Positions 42,392 through 49,067 of a stretch of DNA of 64,000 nucleotides are shown one piece after another (position 1 is the stretch's first letter; each line of letters begins with the position of its first letter). A program made the translations under genes and the position numbers. Origin of the DNA: Rhizobium sp. Q54 (lineage in GTDB: Bacteria; Pseudomonadota; Alphaproteobacteria; SMXS01); the NCBI GenBank assembly GCA_945907245.1, contig CAMDTB010000001.1, positions 62,001-126,000 on the forward strand. The letters run 5' to 3'. The notes below the pieces were generated by a model. It saw nothing but the letters and a program-made list of their open reading frames with translations, ran no database searches and was not told where the DNA came from.

Positions 42392-43090
42392 CTAGCGGGC
42401 GGCGACCAGCACGGGCTGGTCGCGGTACTGGGTCGGGAACATCCGCTTCAGGTTGGCGACCTTCGGCAGGTCGTAAAATGCGATGTAGCTGTTGTCGGGG
42501 TGCCTGGTCGCGTAATCTTGGTGGTAACTCTCGGCTGGCCAGAACCTGGGGGCGGGCTGCACCTTGGTGACGATGGGCTTCGAATAGACCTTCGCCGTGT
42601 CGAGCTGGGCGACATATGCGGTCGCCACCTTCATCTGGCTGTCGCCGCTGGTGAAGATCGCCGAACGGTACTGGGTGCCCCGGTCGGGTCCCTGCCGGTT
42701 GAACTGGGTCGGATCGTGCACGACCGAGAAGAAGATGCGCAGTATCTGACCGTAGGACACCTGCTTCGGGTCGAAGGTCACCTTGACCGCTTCCGCGTGG
42801 CCCGTCCGGCCCGTCGTGACGTCGTCGTAGCTCGGCGATCTGGCCGTGCCGCCTGCGTAGCCAGAGACGGCGCTGGTGACGCCTATCGTATGCTGGAACA
42901 CCGCCTGCACACCCCAGAAGCAGCCGCCGGCGACAATCGCGGTTTCCGATGTCGCGGTCGACGGCGTGTCGAGCGAGGGCGGCGGAATGGCGACTGCCTT
43001 TTCGGCGGCTCCAGCGGGCACCGCGCTCAGCGTGGCGACGGCCAGCGCCGCGGCGAGCAAACGGGAAAGCGGACGAATGGATCGGTTCAT
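42392..43090 (-). CDS. msrA: Peptide-methionine (S)-S-oxide reductase, exported
   Basis: This enzyme reduces the S-epimer of methionine sulfoxide. The 232 residues start with a Sec signal (MNRSIRPLSRLLAAALAVAT, likely cut after AGA), then the MsrA domain: AIVAGGCFWGVQAVFQHTIG with the catalytic cysteine in GCFWG, GYAGG, HAEAVKVTFDPKQVSY and RGTQYRSAIFT. GGAGAG precedes the ATG. It is the promoter-proximal gene of the msrA-msrB operon, and a GTAACC-N16-CGAATG promoter lies about 50 bases upstream. An exported MsrA beside an exported MsrB points to repair of envelope proteins. Confidence 0.94.
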   Translation of the reverse strand: MNRSIRPLSRLLAAALAVATLSAVPAGAAEKAVAIPPPSLDTPSTATSETAIVAGGCFWGVQAVFQHTIGVTSAVSGYAGGTARSPSYDDVTTGRTGHAEAVKVTFDPKQVSYGQILRIFFSVVHDPTQFNRQGPDRGTQYRSAIFTSGDSQMKVATAYVAQLDTAKVYSKPIVTKVQPAPRFWPAESYHQDYATRHPDNSYIAFYDLPKVANLKRMFPTQYRDQPVLVAAR

Positions 43091-43137
43091 GTGCTCTCTC
43101 CTGAAGCAGCCTGGTTGGAACGCGGCTATGTCCTGCT

Positions 43138-43165
43138 CATTCGACGGACGACGCCCGAAGGTTAC
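43138..43165 (-). promoter_or_regulatory. ECF-type promoter of msrA-msrB
   Basis: On the minus strand, TGTAACC (with GTAACC at 43165-43160) is followed 16 bases later by CGAATG (43143-43138). The predicted start of transcription lies about 40 bases before the msrA ATG. The same pattern appears on the plus strand before the divergent operon that encodes an ECF sigma factor. The pattern agrees with what I recall of the Caulobacter sigma-F consensus. Confidence 0.72.
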
Positions 43166-43211
43166 AGTCCGTCGCCATTTCGGCCCCACGAGAAAAAATC
43201 TGTGACATAGT

Positions 43212-43240
43212 GTAACCCACAGACCCGCTTCCGGCGAATA
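43212..43240 (+). promoter_or_regulatory. ECF-type promoter of the cytochrome b/molybdoenzyme/sigma operon
   Basis: TGTAACC (GTAACC at 43212-43217) and CGAATA (43235-43240) are separated by 17 bases. Transcription would start about 30 bases before the ATG at 43276. It mirrors the msrA promoter, with 46 bases between the two -35 elements, so one sigma factor could fire both. Confidence 0.72.
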
Positions 43241-43275
43241 GGTCCTCATACGGTCCAGCACCCGGGGAAAACCGC

Positions 43276-43926
43276 ATGTCCGGCGACGCCAAGCCCAAAC
43301 CAGTCGCTTCCGAACCGCGAAAGCGCCGCGCCATCCATTCTTCTATCGTCCGGCTGACGCATTGGATCAACGCCGCGGCGATGGTCGTCATGGTGACCAG
43401 CGGATGGCAGATCTACAACGCCTCGCCGATTTTCGACTTCAAGTTCCCGGCGTGGATGACGCTGGGCGGCTGGCTGGCTGGCGCCATTGCCTCGCATTTC
43501 GCGGCTATGTGGGTGCTGGCGATCAACCTGCTGGTTTATTTGGTCTACGGGGTGGTCTCAGGCCATTTCCGCCGCGACCTGCTGCCGATCACGCCGGCCG
43601 GCGTCTGGCGCGACACGAGGGCGGCTCTGGCGTTCCGGCTGCCGCACGCGCTGGGCCGCTACAACGCGGTGCAGCGGCTGCTCTATGCCGGTGTCATCGC
43701 GCTGATCGTGCTCGTCGTCGTTTCGGGCCTTGCCGTCTGGAAGCCGGTGCAGTTCCAGACGCTGACGTGGCTGATGGGCGGCTTCGACAGCGCCCGCGTC
43801 GTCCATTTCTTCGCGATGGCCGGCATCGTCGGCTTCTTCCTCGTCCACATCCTGCTGGTCATGATCGTCCCCAGGACGCTGGCGCCGATGATCGTTGGCG
43901 GTACGGCCCCGGAGGCAACACCATGA
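43276..43926 (+). CDS. Cytochrome b/b6-type membrane electron-transfer subunit
   Basis: This 216-residue membrane protein has four or five segments and probably carries two b hemes. Candidate heme ligands are the histidines in SSIVRLTHWINAAAM, ASHFAAMW and ARVVHFFAMAGIVGFFLVH. It resembles the cytochrome b561/thiosulfate reductase type rather than the longer MsrQ with its flavin domain. The next gene overlaps by ATGA and encodes a molybdopterin enzyme, so it most likely passes quinol electrons to that enzyme. GGGGAAA lies upstream of the ATG. Confidence 0.82.
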   Translation: MSGDAKPKPVASEPRKRRAIHSSIVRLTHWINAAAMVVMVTSGWQIYNASPIFDFKFPAWMTLGGWLAGAIASHFAAMWVLAINLLVYLVYGVVSGHFRRDLLPITPAGVWRDTRAALAFRLPHALGRYNAVQRLLYAGVIALIVLVVVSGLAVWKPVQFQTLTWLMGGFDSARVVHFFAMAGIVGFFLVHILLVMIVPRTLAPMIVGGTAPEATP

Positions 43927-44681
43927 GCCTGATCCGGCCGCCACGGTCGTCGCTCGACGACCTCAAGCCCGAGCTTGTCGACCTGGAGCGCCGGCTGTTC
44001 CTGCGCGGCAGCCTGTCGCTGGGCGCGCTCACCATGCTGACCGGCTGCAACTTGGTCGAGGGCAATTCGGTCGACAAGGCGCTGCTGGCCATGTCGCGCT
44101 GGAACGACAAGGTGCAGGCCTGGCTGTTCGATCCGAACAAGCTGGCGCAGACTTACACTAGGGCCGACATCACCACGCCGTTTCCGTTCAATGCGTACTA
44201 CGGGAAATCCCGCGCGCCCGCCGTCGACGGTGCCGCATACAGGCTGGAGGTGTCGGGCCTGGTTTCGGACCGGAAATCCTGGACCGTCGAAGAGCTGCGC
44301 GCGCTGCCGCAGGAAAGTCAGATCACGCGGCTGATCTGCGTCGAGGGCTGGAGCGCCGTGGGCGAATGGTCGGGCGTGCGTCTCGGCGCCTTCCTCGACC
44401 GCATCGGCGCCGACAGTCGGGCGCGCTATGTGGGCTTCAAATGCGCCGACGGCTACTATTCCGGCATTGATATGGCTACGGCGCGCCATCCGCAGACCAT
44501 CCTGGCGCTGGATTTCGGTGGCGGAGCGTTGCCGCGGGAATACGGCTACCCCATGCGGCTGCGCATGCCGACCAAGCTTGGGTTCAAGAATGCCAAGCAT
44601 ATCGCCGCCCTGTTCGTCACCAACGACTATCCGGGCGGTTATTGGGAGGACAAGGGCTACAACTGGTTCAGCGGTTCCTGA
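43923..44681 (+). CDS. MsrP/YedY-like molybdopterin oxidoreductase with Tat signal and lipobox
   Basis: This 252-residue enzyme of the sulfite-oxidase fold has the molybdenum-binding cysteine in LICVEGWSAVGEWSGVRL, at about residue 139. The N-terminus carries a twin-arginine motif (ERRLFLRG, residues 22-29), a hydrophobic stretch and a possible lipobox LTGC (Cys42), so it may be a Tat-exported lipoprotein. Related enzymes reduce methionine sulfoxide in periplasmic proteins, or other S- and N-oxides. The pairing with a cytochrome b gene, the adjacent exported MsrA and MsrB and the shared promoter type support an oxidative-repair role, though sulfite chemistry is not excluded. Confidence 0.83.
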   Translation: MSLIRPPRSSLDDLKPELVDLERRLFLRGSLSLGALTMLTGCNLVEGNSVDKALLAMSRWNDKVQAWLFDPNKLAQTYTRADITTPFPFNAYYGKSRAPAVDGAAYRLEVSGLVSDRKSWTVEELRALPQESQITRLICVEGWSAVGEWSGVRLGAFLDRIGADSRARYVGFKCADGYYSGIDMATARHPQTILALDFGGGALPREYGYPMRLRMPTKLGFKNAKHIAALFVTNDYPGGYWEDKGYNWFSGS

Positions 44682-44699
44682 TCGATCGGGGTTTGCCAA

Positions 44700-45323
44700 A
44701 TGCAGGCCGGTATCCTTAGCCTGGAGTCCAGCGCGCTCCGCGCCATGGGAACCAGCTGCGTGGACAGACGGGATCCGGACCAGGCCGACCGCCGGCTCGG
44801 CGGGCTGATGGCGTCGGCGCAGGCCGGCGACCGCGCTGCCTATGATACCTTGCTGCGCGAGTCGGTGCCGATCATCCGCGCCGCAGCACGCGGGCGTGGC
44901 GTGGCGCCGGATGCCGTCGACGACGTGATCCAGGAAACCTTGCTGACCATCCACCGGGCCCGGCACACCTATGATCCCGGACGTTCCTTCCGTGCCTGGC
45001 TGCGCACCATCGCAGAGCGCCGCGCCATCGACCAACTGCGCCGGCAGGGCCGCCTGCGGTCGCGCGAAGTCCATGACGAGGCCGCCTACGAAACCCATCC
45101 GGACACGACCCCGGAGCCCGCCGCCGAACTGGACGCCGGTCTGTGCCAGGCGATCGATGGCCTGCCGGAAGGCCAGCGCCAGGCGGTCGAGGAGCTCACG
45201 CTGAAGGACAGGTCGCTGGCCGAGGCCGCCCAGGCGACGGGCCGCTCGTCCGGCGCGCTGAAGGTCAACCTCCACCGGGCGCTGAAAACGCTGCGCGCCC
45301 GATTGTCGGGGGAGGAGGGCTGA
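44700..45323 (+). CDS. ECF-type RNA polymerase sigma factor
   Basis: This 207-residue alternative sigma factor has region 2 with AVDDVIQETLLTIHRARHTYDP and FRAWLRTIAERRAIDQLRRQ, and region 4 with AIDGLPEGQRQAVEELTLKD followed by LAEAAQATGRSSGALKVNLH. ATG at 44700 gives an N-terminal extension. ATG at 44745 is a possible alternative start. The next gene starts within its stop codon (TGATG) and encodes an NrsF-type anti-sigma factor. The order matches sigma-F/NrsF pairs. It probably transcribes its own operon and msrA-msrB through the twin TGTAACC promoters. Confidence 0.9.
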   Translation: MQAGILSLESSALRAMGTSCVDRRDPDQADRRLGGLMASAQAGDRAAYDTLLRESVPIIRAAARGRGVAPDAVDDVIQETLLTIHRARHTYDPGRSFRAWLRTIAERRAIDQLRRQGRLRSREVHDEAAYETHPDTTPEPAAELDAGLCQAIDGLPEGQRQAVEELTLKDRSLAEAAQATGRSSGALKVNLHRALKTLRARLSGEEG

Positions 45324-45958
45324 TGGCGCGTTCGACCGAAAACCTGATCCGCGAACTGGGCGACGGACTGACGCCGGTACGCCGCATCGCTGCCCCCAAC
45401 TGCCTCGCGCTGCTATGGCTGGGCTTCTCCGTGCTGATCGCGGCGGGTCTCGCCGTCGTCTTCGGCGTGCAGGCCGGACTGGCAAGGCTCGGCTCCACCC
45501 CGGATATGTGGCTTGCCGCGCTAGGCTCCCTGCTCACCGCGGTCCTTGCCGCCAAGGCCGCCTTCGAACTGGCGATGCCGGGGCGGTCGCGGTTCTGGGC
45601 GCTGTTGCCAGTTCCCGCGCTCCTGCTGTGGATCGGGGCGAGCGGCATGGGCTGCCTGCGCACCTGGGCGACGGCAGGCTGGGATGGCGGCGTCCATACG
45701 GAATGCCTGATATCCATCGTCGGCATCTCCGTACCGCTTGCACTGGCCATGATCGTCATGCTGCGCCGGGCGTTTCCGCTCCATCCGGCGTTGACGGCCA
45801 TGCTTGCCGGCCTCGCCTGCGCGGCCGCGTCGGCCACCGTGCTCAGTCTCTTCCATCCCGGGGACGCCGCGGCCGCCGATCTCGCCTTCCATGCCCTGGC
45901 CGTGATGGTCGTCACGGCTATCCTGACCATCTCCGGGCAACGGCTGCTGCGGCGCTAG
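45323..45958 (+). CDS. nrsF: NrsF-type (DUF1109) integral-membrane anti-sigma factor
   Basis: This 211-residue protein has a short cytoplasmic N-terminus (ENLIRELGDGLTPVRRIAAP) that should hold the sigma factor, followed by about six membrane segments. Two cysteines on the periplasmic side, in GMGCLRTW and HTECLISIV, sit where DUF1109 proteins conserve a pair. In Caulobacter NrsF such cysteines are reported to sense heavy metals (recollection). It overlaps the sigma gene by TGATG. It would hold the sigma factor inactive until an envelope oxidant or metal signal arrives. Confidence 0.86.
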   Translation: MARSTENLIRELGDGLTPVRRIAAPNCLALLWLGFSVLIAAGLAVVFGVQAGLARLGSTPDMWLAALGSLLTAVLAAKAAFELAMPGRSRFWALLPVPALLLWIGASGMGCLRTWATAGWDGGVHTECLISIVGISVPLALAMIVMLRRAFPLHPALTAMLAGLACAAASATVLSLFHPGDAAAADLAFHALAVMVVTAILTISGQRLLRR

Positions 45959-46055
45959 GCTCTTCCCGCAGGTCGTGACAGGTTTCTGCCCCGCGAGACG
46001 ACGTGGTAGAACCTTGCCGCCTGCCGTGTCAGGCCTTGCACAAGGGGAGGACGCC

Positions 46056-46589
46056 ATGCCCTGCATCGAAGACAAGCTGGAAATCCACGAGACCCTCCAC
46101 CGCTATTGCCGGTCCATGGACCGCATGGACGCACCGCTGGCGCTCGACTGTTTCTGGCCCGAGGCCAATCTGGAATACAGCGGCCTGTACAACGGCTCGC
46201 CTGCCGGCTTCGTCGACTGGCTGTGGCCGGTGCATGCGGCCATGGTCTGCCACACCCACCGGGTCTGCAACATGCTGGTGGACTTCACTGGCGACACGGC
46301 AGCGGTCAGCGAGAGCATGGTGCAGGTGACCTTGCGCATGCAGCCCCAGGACGAGCTGATCGACCTGATCGGCCATGGCCGCTACCTGGACACCTGGCGC
46401 AAGGCCGATGGCCGCTGGCGCATCGCGGGCCGGGTGTTCGTGTCCGACATGAGCAGCATGGTGCCCGTGCGTGCCCGCGACGTCGGTGGTATCCTCTATC
46501 CGGGCACGCCCGGACAACAGCCGCTTCCCGGAACGCGCGACACCGCGGACCTGTCCTACCGTCTGCTGCCTAACCTGGGGAGAGCGTGA
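46056..46589 (+). CDS. SnoaL-like / NTF2-fold protein
   Basis: This 177-residue protein of the NTF2-like superfamily has CIEDKLEIHETLHRYCRSMD and RMDAPLALDCFWPEANLEYS at the start and WRKADGRWRIAGRVFVSDMS at the core. The start follows AAGGGGAGGA. The stop overlaps the LLM oxidoreductase ATG (TGATG), so the pair is translated together and probably acts on the same compound. It is longer than the SnoaL-like gene at 5739. Whether it is an isomerase, dehydratase or binding protein cannot be decided. Confidence 0.78.
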   Translation: MPCIEDKLEIHETLHRYCRSMDRMDAPLALDCFWPEANLEYSGLYNGSPAGFVDWLWPVHAAMVCHTHRVCNMLVDFTGDTAAVSESMVQVTLRMQPQDELIDLIGHGRYLDTWRKADGRWRIAGRVFVSDMSSMVPVRARDVGGILYPGTPGQQPLPGTRDTADLSYRLLPNLGRA

Positions 46590-47470
46590 TGAAGCTGGGT
46601 GCAGTCTATCCGCAAACCGAACTGAAAGGCGACCCGCAGGCCGTCCACGACATCGGCCTCGCCGTCGAGAAGCTGGGCTACGACCACATCCTGGTGTTCG
46701 ACCATGTGGTCGGCGCATCCCATGACCGCGAGCCGAAGTTGTGGGGTCCCTATACCGAGAACCATCCGTTCCACGATCCATTCGTGATGTTCGGCTACTG
46801 GGCGGGCATCACCCACCGGCTCGAGTTGGTCACCGGCGTGCTGATCCTGCCGCAGCGCCAGACCGTGCTGGTCGCCCAGCAGGCCGCCGACGTGGACCTG
46901 CTGTCGCACCAGCGTCTGAGGCTCGGCATCGGCACCGGCTGGAACTACGTGGAATATCACGCGCTCGGCCAGGACTTCGAAAGCCGCGGCGCCCGCGCCG
47001 ACGAGCAGATCCCGTTCCTGCGCAGGCTGTGGTCCGAGCACGTCATGAGCTTCGAGGGCAGGTTCGACCGGATCGACAAGGGCAACATCCTCCCCCGTCC
47101 GAAACGGCAGATCCCGATCTGGGTCGGCGGCTTCACCGAGCCGGCGTTCCGCCGCGGCGGCCGGCTGGGCGACGGCTACCTCTTCGCCGGCAATATCGAC
47201 CACGCGACCCAGGGCTGGGAGCGGGTGCGCCACCACCTGAAGGAATCGGGACGGGACGAGACGGGCTTCGGGCGCGAACTGATCACCATCCGCGCCACCA
47301 ATCTTCAGGAAACCGTCGACACCGTGAAGCGCTGGCAGGATCTGGGCGGCACCCATGCATCGGTCAACCCGATGGGTAAGGGCTTCACCACCGCCAAGGC
47401 GCATATCGATTTCCTGTCGGAAGTCCGCCACCGCATCGAGGCAGGTGGCGCCGCGCCTATGGTCGTGTGA
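46589..47470 (+). CDS. LLM-class (luciferase-like) flavin-dependent oxidoreductase
   Basis: This is a 293-residue luciferase-type TIM barrel, with KLGAVYPQTELKGDPQAVHD, GYDHILVFDHVVG, LVTGVLILPQRQTVLVAQQA, LRLGIGTGWNYVEYHALG and IPIWVGGFTEPAFRRGGRLG. The start codon overlaps the upstream SnoaL-like stop. The 3' end overlaps the convergent arylsulfotransferase-like gene by 14 bases. It is a second LLM enzyme, after the one at 34743. The flavin (FMN or F420) is not determined by sequence alone. Baeyer-Villiger-like or dehydrogenation chemistry on a cyclic substrate is possible. Confidence 0.83.
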   Translation: MKLGAVYPQTELKGDPQAVHDIGLAVEKLGYDHILVFDHVVGASHDREPKLWGPYTENHPFHDPFVMFGYWAGITHRLELVTGVLILPQRQTVLVAQQAADVDLLSHQRLRLGIGTGWNYVEYHALGQDFESRGARADEQIPFLRRLWSEHVMSFEGRFDRIDKGNILPRPKRQIPIWVGGFTEPAFRRGGRLGDGYLFAGNIDHATQGWERVRHHLKESGRDETGFGRELITIRATNLQETVDTVKRWQDLGGTHASVNPMGKGFTTAKAHIDFLSEVRHRIEAGGAAPMVV

Positions 47471-48740
47471 AGCCCCGGAAACTCTGATCCAGCATCCGGG
47501 CCTCGATCCGCTGGCCGGAAGCGATGACCGGGATATAGGCGTCGGCCTGACCGGCGCGCGGCGGGTTGGTGTATTCCCACACGACGGTGCCCCCCTCGTC
47601 GACTTCGATCAGCCGCCCGGCATCCGATTCGGTCAGCAGTGTGTTGCCATTGGGCAGCCGCCGGGCCGACAGCCGCGCCGTGCTGGCGAAGGGCTGGTCG
47701 GTGCCACCGCCATAAGACCAGACGACCGTGCTCGTCGACATGTCGATCTGCTGCGCCCTGCTGTCCTTGTCGTCGGGCGAGTCGGCCACCATCAGGTCGC
47801 CGCCCGGCAGCAGGCGCGCTTCGTGCTGGCCGTCCCACTCGCCCCGTGCCGCCCAGATGATCTGCTTGCCGGGAATGTCCAGCACTGCGACCGCGCCGAG
47901 ACCGCCGAACGACATCAGCACCCGTTCGCCGGCGCTTTCCGGGACGCCATTCGCCGTATCGCCGCCGATATACTGGACACTGGTCGCGCCCAGCGGGTCT
48001 GCAACTCCAGGCGGCGCCTTGCCCAGGAGCGAGGCGAACCGCGAGCGCTCCAGCGCGCCCACCAGCGAGATCTTCTCGATCTCCTGGCCGTCAGCGCCAA
48101 GGACCGCGAGGAAATCCTCCAGGAAAGGTGTCTCGATCACGGATTCCGGTTCATTGTCCTGTCGGATATCGTGAACCAGCACGAAGACGCGACCGTCGGG
48201 CGCCATGTCGAACGTGCCATGTGCGCGTTGCAGATAGCTCCAGAGGGGCGTCGAGTTCTTGTCCACCTTCGCCATGCCGTAGCCGTCCGGCATGTGGCCG
48301 GCGGCTTCGAACACGGCGATCAGGTCGCCGTTCGGCAGCAGGCGCGCGTCGCGCATGAACACCAGGTTGTCGGCTTGCGGCTCCTTCACCGCGGCGGTCT
48401 CCATCTTCCAGACCTTGCTGTAGGGGACGGTCCATTCGTGGACCGTCGCGCCGGTCATGGTCACCAGCCGAGCCACCGACCCTTCGCCCGACGTGTACAG
48501 GGTGAAGCCGCGCTGGGCGTTGATCGGATCCCAGATCGTCACGCCCTTGTCGGTCACACGGGCCTTGCCCCAGTGATCGGTCGCCAGCGGGTCGGTGATC
48601 AGTTGGCGCTCTTCCCGCAGCCTGTCACCATTCCAGGCATCGGTCACCAGTCGCGTAGCCGGCGGCCAGACCGCCACGGTCACGGTGGCGACGGCCACCA
48701 CGACCGCTGTTGCCAGCGCGATCCAGATTTTCTTTCGCAA
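47457..48740 (-). CDS. Arylsulfotransferase (ASST)-like beta-propeller protein
   Basis: This is a 427-residue membrane-anchored protein. A TTG start at 48740 with AAGGA upstream gives a basic n-region, then one hydrophobic segment (about 5-25). The rest is a beta-propeller with family-like blades, such as WDGQHEARLLPGGDLMVAD and ARRLPNGNTLLTESDAGRLI followed by EVDEGGTVVWEY. Secreted ASST enzymes transfer sulfate between phenols. The homologous domain also occurs in proteins with no tested activity. No disulfide-forming partner (DsbL/I) is near. Convergent with the LLM gene. Confidence 0.7.
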   Translation of the reverse strand: MRKKIWIALATAVVVAVATVTVAVWPPATRLVTDAWNGDRLREERQLITDPLATDHWGKARVTDKGVTIWDPINAQRGFTLYTSGEGSVARLVTMTGATVHEWTVPYSKVWKMETAAVKEPQADNLVFMRDARLLPNGDLIAVFEAAGHMPDGYGMAKVDKNSTPLWSYLQRAHGTFDMAPDGRVFVLVHDIRQDNEPESVIETPFLEDFLAVLGADGQEIEKISLVGALERSRFASLLGKAPPGVADPLGATSVQYIGGDTANGVPESAGERVLMSFGGLGAVAVLDIPGKQIIWAARGEWDGQHEARLLPGGDLMVADSPDDKDSRAQQIDMSTSTVVWSYGGGTDQPFASTARLSARRLPNGNTLLTESDAGRLIEVDEGGTVVWEYTNPPRAGQADAYIPVIASGQRIEARMLDQSFRGFTRP

Positions 48741-49067
48741 TACCGATTCCTTCCCGCGCCGTCCGATGCGGCACCATAGAGGTACTGTGCCCGGGCTGCC
48801 ATATCCACACGCGCCTGAACGAATGTGGCGGAGGGCGATTTTGTCCCAATAGGAGAATGACGATGTGTAGTATTCGATAACCACCATGAAATGAATTCAA
48901 TGAATATGCGGGAATTCAGAGATTCATCTGATGTTTCTCCGCCTCCACTATCGGGAGCCGTTGCCGCCGCCGAAGCGTTTTTTTGTCATGTGATGCATGT
49001 TTTCGCCGTGAGGCGTGGAAGGATAATGACCAGTATCGGAGGGCAGTGCCATTCGCGGTTTCACCCG
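48741..49067. other. Intergenic stretch without a supportable gene
   Basis: These 327 bases lie between the hybrid kinase (ends 49068) and the arylsulfotransferase-like gene (starts 48740), both on the minus strand. The part 48850-48940 is much richer in A and T than its surroundings, with repeated GAATTC and GATTCA words. It probably holds the promoter of the propeller gene. A plus-strand frame starting at 48891 runs into the kinase antisense and has no gene-like features. Confidence 0.5.
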
